This document shows, in pieces, positions 62,147-64,000 of a stretch of DNA of 64,000 nt. Both the position numbers and the translations under genes were made by a program. The stretch comes from Amylibacter sp. Lineage in GTDB: Bacteria > Pseudomonadota > Alphaproteobacteria > Rhodobacterales > Rhodobacteraceae. The DNA lies in the NCBI GenBank assembly GCA_021775355.1, contig JAJFHZ010000031.1, forward strand, positions 1 through 64,000, read 5' to 3'. The notes beneath the pieces are model-generated. The model made no database searches. It was given only the letters and a program-made list of their open reading frames with translations, and was not told the origin of the DNA. Position 1 is the stretch's first letter, and every line of letters starts with the position of its first letter.

Positions 62147-62992
62147 ATGCAGATAAACACATTTGAAACATTCCTTGCAGTTGCCGATTGTGGTGGTTTT
62201 CACAGCGCCGCGCAGCAGTTGAATATCACCCAAACCACAGTGAGTGCGCGGATCAAGTCTTTGGAAAAAAACCTTGGCACTGAGCTGTTTAACCGCGGGC
62301 CGGGCGGTACCAGTTTAAGTGCATCGGGCCGGCAGTTTCGCCCCTATGCCGAGCAAATGCTTAGGACATGGAAAAATGTCACTGCGGATTTGTCCGGCCA
62401 ATATGTAAATAGGTTGTCTTTACGGCTTGGTACACAGCTTAGTATATGGGACCCGCTTTTGGTCGATGTCGCGATCTGGATAGAGTCGGAACTGGGCAAA
62501 CTGCCCTTCACGTTGAACTACGATCATACGATGAACATGCATGAGGCCGTCCGCCAGCAGCTTGTCGATATTGCCCTGACCAATGAAGCACCGATCGGTG
62601 CGGGTTATGGTGTTGTGAAACTGCCTGCGGAAAAGATGGTTTTGGTATCCGACAATCCATTGAAGTTTAATGAAGGGCCACTGCCGTTACTGGTCAATCT
62701 TGAGCTTGGTTTACAATACCAGATGCAATTGCAGGACATCTTGCCGGAACGTAGCCAGCAACATATCTTTCTTGGAAGTGCCATCATGGGATTGCGATAC
62801 TTAACGAAGCGGGGTGGTGTCGGGTATTTCCCCTTGAAAATGGTGGAAAATGCGGTGCTATCAAGAACTTTATATGAAGTCACAGATGCACCAAAGGTTT
62901 CATTGTCGTGTTATGCCGTCTATTCACGGGATAATCCTGCACAAGAGCAAATCAAACAGGTTTTGGCCGGCCTTATCACATTGCGATCTTAA
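62147..62992 (+). CDS. LysR-family transcriptional regulator next to HD oxygenase
   Basis: 281 residues. Winged helix-turn-helix at residues 1-60 (TFETFLAVADCGGFHSAAQQ, then ITQTTVSARIKSLEKN), then an effector domain. Divergent from the HD-domain gene with a perfect palindrome between. Convergent with the AhpD-like gene downstream. By layout it probably controls the HD oxygenase and perhaps the flanking genes in response to their substrate. Confidence 0.88.
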   Translation: MQINTFETFLAVADCGGFHSAAQQLNITQTTVSARIKSLEKNLGTELFNRGPGGTSLSASGRQFRPYAEQMLRTWKNVTADLSGQYVNRLSLRLGTQLSIWDPLLVDVAIWIESELGKLPFTLNYDHTMNMHEAVRQQLVDIALTNEAPIGAGYGVVKLPAEKMVLVSDNPLKFNEGPLPLLVNLELGLQYQMQLQDILPERSQQHIFLGSAIMGLRYLTKRGGVGYFPLKMVENAVLSRTLYEVTDAPKVSLSCYAVYSRDNPAQEQIKQVLAGLITLRS

Positions 62993-62994
62993 TG

Positions 62995-63603
62995 CTATGT
63001 GTGGCCCCAGTCGTTGGGGTCATCCGATTTGTTCGGTGATAAGCCCAGAATATCGCCTTCGATTACGCACCCCAATCCTAAAACAGTGCGGTTGGCATAG
63101 TTGAAATAGGCGGAAACCTGATTGATTTCCAATATTTCACCATCAGTATAGCCTGCATTGCGCATACTCATGACACTGTCTTCACGCAAAGCCCCGGGAT
63201 TTTGGGTTAGTTGGCGGGCGTATTCCAGTGCAGTTAATTGTTTGTCATCCAATGGGGCTGCCGTAAAATTGCGCGCATCAATTGCCGCCTTGATCGCATT
63301 TGATTTACTCTCGTCACCAATCAAACGTTTCAGACCGCTAAAGTGATGGTCTACACAATAATGGCAGTCATTCAATGAGCTGACCCAGACCCCTAGCGTT
63401 TCCAAAAACCATTTCGGGATAGTATTGCCCGTGTGATGCAGCACGTTTTTATAAAGTGTCATATGCCCTTCCATACTGTGGGGACGCAGGGAATGGATCA
63501 TCATGACATTGTCTACGTTATTATCGGGGCCTTTGACCCTGTCATACAATTTCTTCAGTTTGCCGGTGGCATTGCTATACTCGATTGTTTCAATCCATGA
63601 CAT
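62995..63603 (-). CDS. AhpD/carboxymuconolactone-decarboxylase-like peroxidase-related protein
   Basis: 202 residues. AhpD-type redox motif CxxC in LNDCHYCVDHHF at about residues 82-90, with the proton-relay His nearby; the flanking pattern matches the peroxidase-related enzyme branch. Members reduce peroxides or remain uncharacterised. Convergent with the LysR gene by 2 bp, divergent from the right-edge oxygenase gene 143 bp away. May protect against peroxide produced by the oxygenases. Confidence 0.8.
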   Translation of the reverse strand: MSWIETIEYSNATGKLKKLYDRVKGPDNNVDNVMMIHSLRPHSMEGHMTLYKNVLHHTGNTIPKWFLETLGVWVSSLNDCHYCVDHHFSGLKRLIGDESKSNAIKAAIDARNFTAAPLDDKQLTALEYARQLTQNPGALREDSVMSMRNAGYTDGEILEINQVSAYFNYANRTVLGLGCVIEGDILGLSPNKSDDPNDWGHT

Positions 63604-63746
63604 TGTCAGGTTCCTATCTTGTCAGACCAGAAGGTGGTTGTTTGGGTATCCCTTAACTGTTCTTTGGCACAAATGATCCATAATAATGGCTTTTGTTGCA
63701 ATGGGGTAAATCCCATGCTTTGCTGTTTTTGGAACAGGAGTAACCG

Positions 63747-64000
63747 ATGAAAGATATCTTGGATTTAGAGCGTTATCCGCTGGATCGGCCCAACAGCCCT
63801 GAGTATGCGGCTCTTGTTGCAAAATGCCGTGCTGATCTGGCCCGTGACGGCATGTTTAATCTGGAAGGTTTTTTGTTGCCGGATCTGGCACAGGCCGCTG
63901 CGGATACTCTAAAGCCCGTGATGGTACGGGAGGCTTTTGTTCACAAGCGTAGCCACAATGTCTATTTCAAGAAATCGGTTCCGGATATTGCCGATGACCA
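63747..64000 (+). CDS. N-terminal part of a probable Fe(II)/2-oxoglutarate oxygenase (cut by window edge)
   Basis: 85 residues from ATG 63747, preceded by AGGAG at 7 bases, and open to the edge. The start (MKDILDLERYPLDRPNSPEY) and RDGMFNLEGFLLPDLAQAAA with the later VREAFVHKRSHNVYFKKS resemble, from memory, a roseobacter family of Fe(II)/2-oxoglutarate oxygenases of the HalD/BesD and ArpA type. The His-x-Asp...His iron site would lie beyond the edge, so the call is not proven here. Its closeness to the HD oxygenase is notable. Confidence 0.55.
   Translation, partial: MKDILDLERYPLDRPNSPEYAALVAKCRADLARDGMFNLEGFLLPDLAQAAADTLKPVMVREAFVHKRSHNVYFKKSVPDIADD

Noticed and set aside
1..64000. CRISPR array, insertion sequence or prophage
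   Set aside because: No regularly spaced repeats, transposase-like or phage structural proteins were found on either strand.

Overview
The window looks like chromosomal DNA from a marine roseobacter-type alphaproteobacterium (Rhodobacteraceae) of moderate GC. Pointers are the nrdR-ribD / ribE-ribB-ribH-nusB order, RpoH with an alphaproteobacterial pattern, the aap/bzt general amino-acid transporter, a taurine transporter next to a cytoplasmic sulfite dehydrogenase (SoeABC type), a DUF6476 protein, a ctaD-DUF2244 pair, and small proteins typical of Rhodobacterales. The species cannot be fixed from sequence alone. No CRISPR array, insertion sequence, rRNA or intact prophage was seen.

Layout. 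1-4.0 kb is a GC-richer accessory patch: the end of an unknown gene, a short dimethylformamidase-like fragment, a fused double CaiB/BaiF CoA-transferase and a divergent GlxA-type regulator around a 17-nt palindrome. 4.5-11.7 kb is an amino-acid uptake operon (aapJQMP) extended by a VanX-like D-Ala-D-Ala dipeptidase and a PHP phosphoesterase, with a LysR regulator and a 19-nt perfect palindrome upstream. 12.2-12.45 kb holds tRNA-Gly(TCC) plus a mutated second copy of its 3' half, the footprint of a lost integrative element. 12.5-20.5 kb: lipid-type ABC exporter, BON-LysM protein, acyl-CoA ligase, metG, an MFS transporter, nusB. 20.5-29.0 kb: riboflavin genes split by a capsule export block (kpsS, OPX lipoprotein, kpsC) on the other strand. 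29-43.4 kb is housekeeping: nrdR, rpoD, dnaG, an RluD-type pseudouridine synthase, rpoH, a six-gene peptidase/glycosyltransferase/nuclease/DjlA run. 43.5-45.5 kb: aldo/keto reductase and EamA exporter. 45.5-54.2 kb, all on the minus strand: tauABC, pta, soeABC. 54.5-59.5 kb: DUF983, an EF-hand/ECF-sigma/anti-sigma-like/metal-sensor module, YqeY, an SDR, DUF2244. 59.5-61.2 kb: ctaD. 61.4-64 kb: an HD-domain protein with all the ligands of a mixed-valence diiron oxygenase, a divergent LysR, an AhpD-like protein and the start of an Fe/2-oxoglutarate-type oxygenase.

How genes work together. The sulfonate block forms a partial pathway: import (TauABC), acetyl phosphate to acetyl-CoA (Pta), sulfite to sulfate (SoeABC), but the C-S cleaving enzyme Xsc and taurine aminotransferase are absent, and tauC and pta lie 3 bp apart where xsc might be expected. 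The strongest candidate for an undescribed system is the right-hand end: an HD diiron oxygenase and a second, different iron oxygenase around a LysR gene, a pairing recalling PhnY/PhnZ and TmpA/TmpB phosphonate oxidation. Architectural themes that recur are hairpins between a binding-protein gene and its permease or ATPase genes (aap and tau), perfect palindromes upstream of LysR- or GlxA-controlled genes, and three convergent gene pairs whose stop codons interlock in a single TTAA.
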